From: Eupransor demetentiae
Lineage (GTDB): Bacteria > Bacillota > Bacilli > Lactobacillales > Lactobacillaceae
Direction: 5' to 3'
DNA: 64,000 nt
Assembly (NCBI RefSeq): GCF_963930865.1
Contig: NZ_CAWVOH010000002.1
Span: 1-64,000, forward strand
The position numbers and the translations under genes were made by a program. This document shows positions 8,876 through 16,198 of this stretch, in pieces. Positions within the stretch are counted from its first letter, which is position 1; every line of letters starts with the position of its first letter. The notes below the pieces were generated by a model. That model worked only from the letters and a program-made list of their open reading frames with translations. It was not told the origin of the DNA and searched no databases.

Positions 8876-9213
8876 TGACCTGGTCCCTTAGGCTTATCAG
8901 CCCGCTTAGCCTTGGCTTCCTCTTCGTGACGTTCCTTGAAGAAACGGGCCAAGATGGCCTTGGCTTCATCCTCTTCGGCTTTCTTGGCGTCGGCCTCATC
9001 AGACTTCGTGATGGTATAGCGCTTGCCTTCCGCGAGCACAACATCCCCGGGATAAAGCTTCTTTCCCCGCTGGCGCTCAGGTAAATCATTCAAGAAAACT
9101 GCGTGTTCAGCCAGGTAATACTTTGCCTGTCCACCGCTTTCAATAATGTTTTCAGCCTTCAAAAACTGGGCCAGCGTGATGTAGTCACTCGTGATTGCAA
9201 TTGAATCCGCCAT
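8866..9213 (-). CDS. yaaA: S4-domain RNA-binding protein YaaA
   Basis: 115 residues. The N-terminal half is an S4-like RNA-binding fold (TLAQFLKAENIIESGGQAKY through VFLNDLPERQRGKKLYPGD). The C-terminal third is a Lys/Glu-rich, probably helical tail ending KGPGQWN; such a tail is longer than in the roughly 70-residue YaaA of bacilli. Start chosen at 9213: the upstream ATG at 9219 is only 1 nt after AGGAG, whereas 9213 is 7 nt away. Conserved position between dnaN and recF. It probably acts on ribosomes, as proposed for the family. Confidence 0.9.
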   Translation of the reverse strand: MADSIAITSDYITLAQFLKAENIIESGGQAKYYLAEHAVFLNDLPERQRGKKLYPGDVVLAEGKRYTITKSDEADAKKAEEDEAKAILARFFKERHEEEAKAKRADKPKGPGQWN

Positions 9214-9245
9214 AGTCATTCTCCTAGTCCTTTTTCAACCCCTTT

Positions 9246-9254
9246 ATTATACCA
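9246..9254 (-). promoter_or_regulatory. Extended -10 promoter of yaaA-recF-gyrB-gyrA
   Basis: Minus-strand TGGTATAAT (perfect TGnTATAAT), 32 bp upstream of the yaaA start. The hexamer 17 bp upstream is GC-rich and not a -35, which fits an extended -10 promoter. Confidence 0.7.
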
Positions 9255-9374
9255 TAATGGGTCTAAAACGGCCCAGATTGACATTTAGTAGCTTTTAGAC
9301 GTTTTGCCTTAATTCGTACTAAAATCCATTAGAAGCAATGTCATGGGACAAAAAATTAAATTTTTTATTTTTGG

Positions 9375-9403
9375 GCAAAAAAAAAGACCACTGGAATGGT
9401 CTT
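9375..9403 (-). terminator. dnaN terminator
   Basis: AAGACCA / TGGTCTT stem (9384-9403) followed on the minus strand by a run of T (forward A-tract 9376-9385), just after the dnaN stop. Confidence 0.8.
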
Positions 9404-9410
9404 CGTAATA

Positions 9411-10544
9411 TTAAAAAGTACGGACAGGCGTAATCAACTGTAGCTGGCGATTATCCGTCTCCCCTTCAGGGATAACAATGAATGGTCGCAAGTTCGTGGT
9501 GAACTTCAATTCAACGGTCTTACCATGCAAGACACGCAAGGCATCACGAACGTAATCTGGGTTGAAGGAAATGTCGAGGTCTTCGCCAACAACAGTTTTA
9601 GCGGGCAATTCTTCCTTCACTTGTCCGACTTCTTGAGAAGTTCCAGAAAGTTCTGCCTTTCCTTCGCTCAAGACCAATTGAACCACGTTGTTACGACTTT
9701 CGTGACTCAACAAGCTAGCACGGTCGATGGCTGCCAAGAGAACCCCGGCGTCAATCGTCATTTCTGTCGTGCTTTCCGTTGGAATCAAGCGATCCGTCTC
9801 AGGATAGTTTCCTTCAAGCAAGCGGGAGTAAAAGACCGTGTTACCAAGATCAAAGACGGCTTGGTTTGCTGAAAGCTTAATTTCAACACGGTCCTTACCT
9901 TCAAGCAAGGGCTGCAATTCGTTAAAGGACTTGGCTGGAATAATAACGTTGGCATTAACCTGATCATCTGTTCCAGTCAAAGTAACAATTCGCTGTGACA
10001 AACGGTGTGAATCAGTCGTCACGGCCTTCACGCTTTGGCCAGCTAGTTGCAAGTGGATACCGGTCAAGATTGGGCGACTTTCCTGCGTTGAGGCAGAAAT
10101 CTTCGTTTGGGCAATCAATTCAATCAACTGCGCTGCTGAAACTTTTAGTGACTGCGCATCTTCCATTTCAGGAAGTTGAGGATAGTTGTGAATGTCTTGA
10201 CCGTTAATGTTAAAGGAGGCTGAACCAGAAGTGATTAAAGCACGCATGCCATCCAATTCAATTTGCAAGTCATCGGCAGGCAAGTGCTTAACAATGTTGA
10301 TGAAGAAAGTTGCGGGTAGTGTAATGCCACCTGGCGTATCAATGACCAGCTTAGCATTAGTATCGGATGCAGGGATACGGGATTCAATTGAGATATCAGC
10401 ATTTGAACCTGTAAGAACAAGTTCATCTTCACCTAGCACAAGCTTGATGTTGGTCAAAATTGGAATCGTAGTTCGTGATGAGATGGCCCGTGCAACGTCG
10501 TTAAGTGCTTTAACAAAAGCTTGACGATTAATTGAAAATTTCAT
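9411..10544 (-). CDS. dnaN: DNA polymerase III beta sliding clamp
   Basis: Ring-shaped processivity clamp, 377 residues, three DnaN domains. The protein starts MKFSINRQAF, the usual beginning of the family. An in-frame ATG at 10553 lies only 1 nt from the AGGAGG and would add MNY; 10544 is preferred because it matches the family start. C-terminal region FIVIPEGETDNRQLQLITPVRTF-type ending is typical, close to the clamp-loader and polymerase binding pocket. Lies 179 bp downstream of dnaA across the downstream half of the origin. Confidence 0.96.
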   Translation of the reverse strand: MKFSINRQAFVKALNDVARAISSRTTIPILTNIKLVLGEDELVLTGSNADISIESRIPASDTNAKLVIDTPGGITLPATFFINIVKHLPADDLQIELDGMRALITSGSASFNINGQDIHNYPQLPEMEDAQSLKVSAAQLIELIAQTKISASTQESRPILTGIHLQLAGQSVKAVTTDSHRLSQRIVTLTGTDDQVNANVIIPAKSFNELQPLLEGKDRVEIKLSANQAVFDLGNTVFYSRLLEGNYPETDRLIPTESTTEMTIDAGVLLAAIDRASLLSHESRNNVVQLVLSEGKAELSGTSQEVGQVKEELPAKTVVGEDLDISFNPDYVRDALRVLHGKTVELKFTTNLRPFIVIPEGETDNRQLQLITPVRTF

Positions 10545-10559
10545 GTAATTCATTCCTCC

Positions 10560-10712
10560 TGGCCAGACGTGATATTTAAATAATTAAGTTAATTATAAAC
10601 TAATAATAATAATAAGGGGTGTTAATCTTGTGGATAAGTCCCTTAAAGCCCGAACTTATCCCAAATAGCCTGCTGATAATTCCTTGATAAGTGGCTACTT
10701 TTGTCCACAATT
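10560..10712. other. oriC downstream half: DnaA boxes, trio-like repeats, DNA unwinding element
   Basis: Reading on the dnaA strand, a perfect DnaA box TTATCCACA (forward 10629-10637) is followed by a short C-rich block (forward 10616-10620), then TTATTATTATTATTAG (forward 10601-10615), then about 40 bp of nearly pure A/T. This order of box, GC-rich block, 3-nt repeats and AT-rich tract matches the DnaA-trio basal unwinding arrangement described in Bacillus subtilis. A second box with one mismatch (TTGTCCACA) lies at 10701-10709. Confidence 0.8.
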
Positions 10713-10723
10713 TATCCCCGCTT

Positions 10724-12091
10724 TTATTTGCCGTTTTTAATCTCATTGGCGAGGTCGGTTAGCAAATCTTTGGTACGCGGTTCGCTTTCGGCCCGTTCCG
10801 TAATCTTGTTGGTTGCGTGCAAGACGGATGAGTGATCACGGCCACCAAATGCGCGGCCGATATCAGGCAAGGATTCGTCCGTCATGGTCCGTGTTAGGTA
10901 CATGGCGATGTGGCGGGCGGTAACTAAGTCCTTTTTACGGCTTGAGGACTTCAAGTCATCAACGGTTAACATGAAGTAAGTGGCGACCGTTTGCTGAATG
11001 CGGTCAACCGTTACCTTATGATTCTGGTCGATATTGAGGTCATCCAAAATCTGCTGAGCTGTTTCCTTTGTAGCCGGCTTGTTCATGTAGCGAATCTTGG
11101 CTTCGAATTTATGGAAGGCACCTTCCAAACTTCGGACATTGGAGTCGATGTTTTCCGCGATTAACTCTAGGACATCGTTGGGGATGTCGAGGTCGCCCGT
11201 TACGGACAAGTTTTTCAAGATGGCGACACGGGTTGAAAGATCCGGCTTTTGGATATCCATCATAATTCCGGCTTCAAATCGAGAGGTTAGTCGTGTTTGG
11301 AGTTCAGGAATGTCGGTCGGCATCCGGTCAGAAGTCATAACGACCTGCTTGCCGTTTTTGGTCAAAGTATTAAAGGTATTGAAGAACTGTTCCTGGGTTC
11401 CGTCCTTGCCAGCCCAGAACTGGATATCATCAATTAGCAGCATATCGACGTTACGATAGGTTTGTTTAAAAGCTGAAATTGCGGTATCAGAATCGGCGGC
11501 ACGGATTGAATCGGTAAAGTCGTTGGTAAATTCTTCAGATGTTACGTACTTAATACGGGCAGAAGGATCGCGTTTAGCGTAGGCATTCCCAATGGACTGC
11601 ATCAAGTGGGTCTTACCCAGTCCAACGCCACCATAAATAAGATAGGGATTATAAACGGTTCCTGGATTGTCAGCGACAGCTCGGGCAACCGAATAGGCGG
11701 ATTCGTTGGCAGAACCAACGACGAATTTTTCGAAGGTAAAGTCCGGATTTAGATCAGACTTTTCGGAAAAGGGGATGCTTTGTCCAGCAGTATTGGCTGG
11801 TGCTGGGCTAGGCTGAGCAGCTCGAGAACTTTCGATTTCAATTGTGGGTTTAATGAATGAAGTGGTTAGTTCCATGGCAAATTGAACGAAATCCATGGCG
11901 AGATCTTGGTTCCATTTGTCGATAATTTCAGCCCCGGTGTCTTGTGGCGCATCCAGGCGGAAGCTAGCGCCGTTTAAATCCACAGGCTTGAGCGGCTCGA
12001 CGTAGGTTGAAAAGGTAAGGGGTCCTAGCTTCTCGAAGAACTTGGCTTGAATCTGGTTCCAAAGCTCATCTTTTGTAATGTCTGTCGCCAT
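10724..12091 (-). CDS. dnaA: Chromosomal replication initiator DnaA
   Basis: 455 residues. Domain I is at 1-85, the flexible Pro/Ala/Ser linker about 88-108, the AAA+ domain about 115-330 with Walker A YGGVGLGKTH (153-162) and Walker B LLIDDIQF (218-225), and domain IV at the C-terminus with the DnaA signature GRDHSSVLHA. ATG 12091 has GGAG 7 nt upstream; in-frame codons further upstream have no RBS. It binds the TTATCCACA boxes on both sides of its own gene. Confidence 0.97.
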   Translation of the reverse strand: MATDITKDELWNQIQAKFFEKLGPLTFSTYVEPLKPVDLNGASFRLDAPQDTGAEIIDKWNQDLAMDFVQFAMELTTSFIKPTIEIESSRAAQPSPAPANTAGQSIPFSEKSDLNPDFTFEKFVVGSANESAYSVARAVADNPGTVYNPYLIYGGVGLGKTHLMQSIGNAYAKRDPSARIKYVTSEEFTNDFTDSIRAADSDTAISAFKQTYRNVDMLLIDDIQFWAGKDGTQEQFFNTFNTLTKNGKQVVMTSDRMPTDIPELQTRLTSRFEAGIMMDIQKPDLSTRVAILKNLSVTGDLDIPNDVLELIAENIDSNVRSLEGAFHKFEAKIRYMNKPATKETAQQILDDLNIDQNHKVTVDRIQQTVATYFMLTVDDLKSSSRKKDLVTARHIAMYLTRTMTDESLPDIGRAFGGRDHSSVLHATNKITERAESEPRTKDLLTDLANEIKNGK

Positions 12092-12154
12092 GAGGTCTCT
12101 CCATTCTCTGATTTTAAATAAAAGCGTGATTTCCCTGAACGGGGACTGCAAATA

Positions 12155-12163
12155 ATTATAGCA
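12155..12163 (-). promoter_or_regulatory. dnaA promoter (extended -10), next to a DnaA box
   Basis: Minus-strand TGCTATAAT, about 64 bp upstream of the dnaA start. A perfect DnaA box (12176-12184) lies over the -35 position, so DnaA could repress its own transcription; that regulation is inferred from position. Confidence 0.7.
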
Positions 12164-12164
12164 A

Positions 12165-12470
12165 AATCAGGGCAGTTATCCACAGGCAAAAAATAAAAAA
12201 AGATACCCACACTTGTGAACAAAAAGAGCTGAGCAAAGTGTGTAAACAGGGGAACAAATGTGTGGTTATCCACATATAAACAAAGTTATCCACTGTTTTA
12301 GCCTTGAAATATTAAGGGTTTTATAAATTATAAACATTATCCACAGTTTATTTATCCATAGCTGTGGATATGTGGATAATTTTGTGATTATCCTGTGAAT
12401 TGCATCCAAAAAATTTCTTTTACACACAGGGTTGTGACTTTCCTGGGATAAATCTGGGGATAAACTGTAT
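12165..12470. other. oriC upstream half: DnaA box cluster
   Basis: Perfect TTATCCACA boxes at 12176-12184, 12266-12274 and 12337-12345 (plus) and 12371-12379 (minus). One-mismatch boxes lie at 12286 (TTATCCACT), 12352 (TTATCCATA) and 12363-12371 (minus). Gene orientation splits around this region: dnaA to gyrA go left and rpmH onward go right. No protein-coding gene is seen from 12092 to 12669. Confidence 0.92.
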
Positions 12471-12499
12471 TGACACTTTCAGTGCCCTTTTGGGATAAT
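12470..12499 (+). promoter_or_regulatory. rpmH promoter
   Basis: TTGACA (12470-12475), 18 bp, GATAAT (12494-12499). Leaves a leader of roughly 160 nt before rpmH. Confidence 0.7.
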
Positions 12500-12669
12500 T
12501 AACGAAGCTTTTCGAATCTACTTTCCTTTTATAAGGGATTGAATTCTTATAGAATTACTAAGAATGGTTAAATCAGGCGGGGATGCTTGTCATAGGGCCA
12601 TTTTCATGTTAAGATTAATCTCGAATTGCAGAATTTTTTGCAGATAATCTAAATGGAGGTGAATGACAC

Positions 12670-12804
12670 ATGAAGCGTACATACCAACCAAAGAAGCGTC
12701 ATCGTGCACGTGTACACGGATTCCGTAAGCGCATGTCAACGAGCAACGGTCGCAAAGTTTTGGCTCGCCGTCGTGCAAAGGGCCGTAAGGTGCTATCTGC
12801 CTAA
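12670..12804 (+). CDS. rpmH: 50S ribosomal protein L34
   Basis: 44 residues, very basic, beginning MKRTYQPKKRHRARVHGFRK and ending GRKVLSA, the standard L34 sequence. Strong RBS GGAGGTGA sits 9 nt upstream. Conserved neighbour of rnpA and of the origin. Confidence 0.97.
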   Translation: MKRTYQPKKRHRARVHGFRKRMSTSNGRKVLARRRAKGRKVLSA

Positions 12805-12805
12805 C

Positions 12806-12835
12806 AAGGTCGCTGCAAGTCAGTGGCCTTTTTAT
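12806..12835 (+). terminator. Terminator or attenuator after rpmH
   Basis: 10-bp stem AAGGTCGCTG / CAGTGGCCTT (two G-U pairs) followed by a T-rich tract; lies between rpmH and rnpA, so it may lower rnpA transcription relative to rpmH. Confidence 0.7.
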
Positions 12836-12899
12836 TTTTCAGGCAATCAGGTGGGCGTTAGCCTACGTACATATTGATGTCGGTCTAGGAGCAGGTTAG

Positions 12900-13259
12900 A
12901 TGCGTAAAACTTTTCGAATTAAAAAGCCGGAGGAATTCCAGCAGGTTTTTAACCAGCATCATTCATTTGCAAATAAATATTTCGTGGTTTACCGGATGGA
13001 CCGTCCGGCCGCTAAGCATTTTCGTTTAGGACTTTCCGTTGGAAAGCGAATTGGAAAAGCCCACGATCGAGTTTGGGTTAAGCGACGTATTCGTCAAGCT
13101 TTTCTTGAATTAAAGCCACAGCTTCCTCAGGATCAAGATATCCTGGTGATTGCCCGTCCCGCTGTTGCAGGGAAATCGCAGGCCTTCATTAAAAAGCAAG
13201 TGAAGCACGTTTTAAAAATTGCCGGAATAATTGAGGATAATACAAATGCAAACAGTTAA
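12900..13259 (+). CDS. rnpA: Ribonuclease P protein component
   Basis: 119 residues. Protein subunit of RNase P, which trims 5' leaders of tRNA precursors. The RNR-type motif appears as VKRRIRQAFLE (about 59-69), and the basic N-terminus LRKTF-like MRKTFRIKKPEEF is typical. GGAG lies 8-9 nt before ATG 12900. The end overlaps the yidC start by 14 bp. Confidence 0.95.
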   Translation: MRKTFRIKKPEEFQQVFNQHHSFANKYFVVYRMDRPAAKHFRLGLSVGKRIGKAHDRVWVKRRIRQAFLELKPQLPQDQDILVIARPAVAGKSQAFIKKQVKHVLKIAGIIEDNTNANS

Positions 13260-14088
13260 ACGTTGGGCGAAAGTCATTGGCCCATTGCCACTCATCTTAG
13301 CGCTTATCGCCCTTGTTGGGATTTTTGCTGCTGGTTTTTCTTACCATCAAAATATTACGGGGTCTGGAATTTGGGGTAGCTTCATTGCTGCCTTTACCCA
13401 GTCAATTTTGGGTGCTTCTTCATGGTTTGGCGAAAACTACGGGTTCGGTATCATTGTTTTCACCATCCTTGTCCGTTTTGTGATTTTGCCTTTGATGGTC
13501 TTTCAAATCGATTCGATGAAGAAGATGCAAGGTTTGCAGGCTGAAATTAAGGTTATTCAGAACAAGTATCCTGGTAAGGATGCTGAAAGTCGTCAGTTAT
13601 TGATGAACGAACAGCAGGCCTTATATAAGGAACATAATGTTCGACCTTTTGCATCTATGTTGCCACTTTTGGTGCAGATGCCGGTCTTGATTGCCTTGTA
13701 TCAAGCCATCTTTAACTCACACGAATTGCGTTCTGGTTCCTTCCTTTGGTTGGAATTGGGAAAGCACGACCCTTACTTCATTTTGCCTGTTTTGGCAGCC
13801 CTCTTTACCTTTGCGTCATCATGGCTTTCAACACAAGCCAACCCTGAGCAAAACACGATGACCAAGGTAATGCCTTACATTTTCCCTGTCATCATCTTCT
13901 TTACGGCCTTGTCCGTTCCTTCAGCTCTTTCGCTTTACTGGGTAGTGGGAAACATTTTCCAGACTGTTCAGACCTTTATTTTGCAAAATCCCTTCAAGAT
14001 GCGCAAAGAACGTGAAGATGCCAAGCGTCTTGAACGTGAGATTGAACGTAAAAAGCGTAAGGCGCGTCGTGGTCGCAAGCGCCGCTAA
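13246..14088 (+). CDS. yidC: Membrane protein insertase YidC/OxaA
   Basis: 280 residues. Inserts membrane proteins alone or with Sec. The hydrophilic-groove Arg is present in FTILVRFVILPLM (about residue 76). Further membrane segments follow, including SALSLYWVVGNIF, and the C-terminal tail is very basic (Arg/Lys-rich from about 250), suited to ribosome binding. The N-terminal hydrophobic segment (about 10-32) has no Cys, so the lipoprotein signal usual for Firmicute YidC is missing. ATG 13246 chosen (GAGG 9 nt upstream), inside the end of rnpA; a TTG at 13231 is less likely. Confidence 0.93.
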   Translation: MQTVKRWAKVIGPLPLILALIALVGIFAAGFSYHQNITGSGIWGSFIAAFTQSILGASSWFGENYGFGIIVFTILVRFVILPLMVFQIDSMKKMQGLQAEIKVIQNKYPGKDAESRQLLMNEQQALYKEHNVRPFASMLPLLVQMPVLIALYQAIFNSHELRSGSFLWLELGKHDPYFILPVLAALFTFASSWLSTQANPEQNTMTKVMPYIFPVIIFFTALSVPSALSLYWVVGNIFQTVQTFILQNPFKMRKEREDAKRLEREIERKKRKARRGRKRR

Positions 14089-14130
14089 GCACTGAACCCT
14101 TGACTCCCGTTCTTTCCTTAGGAGGCTTTC

Positions 14131-15054
14131 ATGATTGAAATGTTAAAACAAACCCCTAATTTTAAGTGGTTTCACATAACAAACATGACTCCTGAAGATG
14201 AGTCGCAGTTGCTCCACGAGCATCATTTGACCGACCAGATGATTGGTTACGCGGTCGATAAGAATGAAAGTGTCCGTATGGAGTTTGATCCGGATGCTCA
14301 AGAAGCTTTAATCATCATGGATGTTATTTCGGCTCAGCCCGAGCCTGTCCTGACCCGGCCAATCGGAATTGTTTTGGTCAACGGGGATTTGTACACCTTT
14401 GCCCATCGTGCAACGGACTACATTAAAAAGGACATGCTCGACCCGCAGAAGAATATGAAGCGGGCGGATGATGACCATTTAACAGTTTTTGAATTTCTAA
14501 TTACTGGAATTTATCCCTTGATGACCCAGTATGCTGATGAAATCACTGAAATCAATCGTCAGCGTCGAGCTATTCAAGCGCAGTTTGGTAACCGTAAGCA
14601 CTTGACCAAGCAGACGAACGATTTGTTGCATTTGCAGATTCAGATGATTTATCTGCAAAATTCCTTGGCCAATAACTTGATTATGTTCGATCAGGTTCGC
14701 CGTTCTTATCAGGGACAAATTTCCGAACAAGATTTGGATTACCTTGATGCGGTTCGTGTCGAAGTTGACCAAGCCAAGGACATGGCCGGTTTGGCGATGG
14801 AAGTGATTAATGCCGTCTCTGACGCGACTGGTAATCTCGGTAGTCGCGACCTGAACTGGACGATGAAGGTCTTGACGGTTTACTCAATCGTTTTGACCAT
14901 TCCTACCATGGTTTCCGGTTTCTATGGCGAAAACGTGAAGTGGCTGCCCTTTGCTGATCAGCAGAGTGGCTGGTGGATCACCATCATTATTATGATTTTG
15001 ATGATGGTGGCTGCCACATATGTCTTCTACCGTTACGGTTTTTTGAAAAAATAA
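14131..15054 (+). CDS. CorA-family divalent cation transporter, variant GEN motif
   Basis: 307 residues. Long N-terminal cytoplasmic domain with a helical funnel (about 120-235), then two C-terminal membrane helices (about 245-265 and 280-300). The selectivity loop reads SGFYGENVKWLP; in classical Mg channels it is YGMNV, so Met is replaced by Glu. Other CorA-superfamily members (for example ZntB-like or LAB paralogues) also deviate here, so the transported ion is uncertain. RBS GGAGG sits 5-6 nt before ATG 14131. Confidence 0.88.
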   Translation: MIEMLKQTPNFKWFHITNMTPEDESQLLHEHHLTDQMIGYAVDKNESVRMEFDPDAQEALIIMDVISAQPEPVLTRPIGIVLVNGDLYTFAHRATDYIKKDMLDPQKNMKRADDDHLTVFEFLITGIYPLMTQYADEITEINRQRRAIQAQFGNRKHLTKQTNDLLHLQIQMIYLQNSLANNLIMFDQVRRSYQGQISEQDLDYLDAVRVEVDQAKDMAGLAMEVINAVSDATGNLGSRDLNWTMKVLTVYSIVLTIPTMVSGFYGENVKWLPFADQQSGWWITIIIMILMMVAATYVFYRYGFLKK

Positions 15055-15082
15055 AAAGCACTGGCAATTGCCAGTGCTTTTT
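15053..15082. terminator. Bidirectional terminator
   Basis: Perfect inverted repeat GCACTGGCAATTGCCAGTGC (15058-15077) flanked by A5 and T5, between corA (plus) and the CsbD-like gene (minus). Confidence 0.9.
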
Positions 15083-15090
15083 CATTAGAA

Positions 15091-15252
15091 TTACTTCTTG
15101 TCGAATTCCTTGGCCTTATCCTTGGTGTCATCAACAAACTTCTTGGTGGCATCCTTAGCATCGCTGGCGGCAGACTTCATCTTGCCTTCAGCTTCCTTTG
15201 CCTTGCCTTCAACTTGATCCTTAGCAGCATCGAACTTATCTTCTAGTGACAT
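15091..15252 (-). CDS. CsbD-like small stress protein
   Basis: 53 residues, starting MSLEDKFDAAKDQVEGKAKE and built almost wholly of Lys, Asp, Glu and Ala in heptad-like helical repeats, as in the CsbD family of general stress proteins. RBS AGGAGG sits 6 nt from ATG. Monocistronic, with the shared terminator downstream. Exact function of the family is not established. Confidence 0.8.
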   Translation of the reverse strand: MSLEDKFDAAKDQVEGKAKEAEGKMKSAASDAKDATKKFVDDTKDKAKEFDKK

Positions 15253-15341
15253 GTTAAATCCTCCTTTTTCTTTGTAGAATATGATAACACTGGTTGAAGA
15301 CCTTTGTAAAATATTTTTAATGTAAAATTGTCTTCGTTAGC

Positions 15342-15370
15342 GTGAAAACAGGCCGCGCAGGGTTTATAAT
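15342..15370 (+). promoter_or_regulatory. Promoter of the MscL-like gene
   Basis: -10 TATAAT at 15365-15370 with a weak -35 GTGAAA at 15342-15347, 17 bp apart, 31 bp before the gene. Confidence 0.6.
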
Positions 15371-15400
15371 AGCAGTGTACCAATTGTTATGGAGGTGTCT

Positions 15401-15910
15401 ATGAAAGAGGAAAAAAGAAAGCATAGTTTTGTTGACCAGACCAATGCCCTTATCCATAATTCAAGTGAAACTTTGGTTTCTTTCCGTCAATTCATTTTTG
15501 CCCCCAACCTTTTGACCTTCGTTATCTCAGTTGTTGTTGGTAATTCAATCGGGTCAATGGTTAAGGACTTGGTTAATTTTGTGATTGGATTAGGGACTTT
15601 CTTGTATCAGTGGGCCTTTTACGCCGGGCATCCGCTTAATCCTAATTACTTTATTAATCAGACTGAGCCACTGTTGGGTAGTTTCTTCTCGATGCTGATT
15701 GTTGCTGCCGTCGTTTTTTATTCTATTCAGTTTATTAATGATAAATTAATTCGGACTGAAAGTGAGAAGTGGGGCTTCGATCAGTACCATACTGATATGT
15801 TGGAAATTCAGAAGATTCAAAAGCGTAACGTTGAGTTACAAGTGGAAAATGCAAAATTGCAAGGGCAGGTCCTTGAACAATTAAAAGCATTGAACAAGAA
15901 TAAAGATTAA
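15401..15910 (+). CDS. Divergent MscL-like mechanosensitive channel protein
   Basis: 169 residues. SFRQFIFAPNLLTFVISVVV-type N-terminal helix (about 25-55), a second membrane helix (about 88-108) and a C-terminal coiled helix (130-165) match the layout of the large-conductance channel MscL, which opens under membrane tension. The glycine pattern of MscL helix 1 is only partly kept and the protein is somewhat longer than the usual 125-150 residues, so function as a channel is inferred. Start at 15401 is set by GGAGGTG 4 nt upstream. Confidence 0.6.
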   Translation: MKEEKRKHSFVDQTNALIHNSSETLVSFRQFIFAPNLLTFVISVVVGNSIGSMVKDLVNFVIGLGTFLYQWAFYAGHPLNPNYFINQTEPLLGSFFSMLIVAAVVFYSIQFINDKLIRTESEKWGFDQYHTDMLEIQKIQKRNVELQVENAKLQGQVLEQLKALNKNKD

Positions 15911-15924
15911 TTTGGGAGAAAGTT

Positions 15925-16101
15925 ATGAAGCAGACCACAGTTATTACAATTATTATTTCATTGGTAGCAATGTTCATTTCCTTGGTTTCATGGATTTTGA
16001 AGTCAACGGACCTTTCATTGATTGCTGCTAATCTAGCAACGGTTATCTTGTTGGTTGCCTTTATTTGGGATAACCGCAATAACAATTCAAAGAACGAATA
16101 A
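15925..16101 (+). CDS. Small two-helix membrane protein
   Basis: 58 residues, start MKQTTVITIIISLVAMF. Two hydrophobic segments (about 5-25 and 31-47) and a polar C-terminus rich in Asn (RNNNSKNE). RBS GGGAGA 5 nt upstream. It lies 14 bp after the MscL-like gene, probably in the same operon, and ends at the terminator at 16101. Family not recognised. Confidence 0.7.
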   Translation: MKQTTVITIIISLVAMFISLVSWILKSTDLSLIAANLATVILLVAFIWDNRNNNSKNE

Positions 16102-16122
16102 GTCCTGTTTAGGGCTTTTTTA
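16101..16122 (+). terminator. Terminator after the small membrane protein
   Basis: AGTCCT-GTTT-AGGGCT stem (one G-U) then T6. Confidence 0.7.
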
Positions 16123-16138
16123 TTTTATGAAAAGGAGG

Positions 16139-16154
16139 TGTTTCACGTGAAACA
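16139..16154. other. parS centromere site 1
   Basis: TGTTTCACGTGAAACA, a perfect 16-bp palindrome that matches the bacterial parS consensus TGTTNCACGTGAAACA bound by ParB/Spo0J. Located about 4 kb from oriC, where parS sites normally cluster. Confidence 0.85.
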
Positions 16155-16173
16155 CTTTTTGCTTGTTTACTAG
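16147..16173 (+). CDS. Possible 8-codon leader peptide
   Basis: GTG-initiated reading frame encoding MKHFLLVY and a TAG stop, with AAAGGAGGTG 7 nt upstream. The start codon lies inside parS site 1. This strong RBS serves no other reading frame. It may be fortuitous, or it may help translate the esterase 26 nt downstream, which has no RBS of its own. Confidence 0.25.
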   Translation: MKHFLLVY

Positions 16174-16175
16174 AG

Positions 16176-16191
16176 TGTTTCACGTGAAACA
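16176..16191. other. parS centromere site 2
   Basis: Second identical TGTTTCACGTGAAACA palindrome, 37 bp from the first (start to start), ending 7 bp before the esterase start codon. Confidence 0.85.
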
Positions 16192-16198
16192 GTTATAG

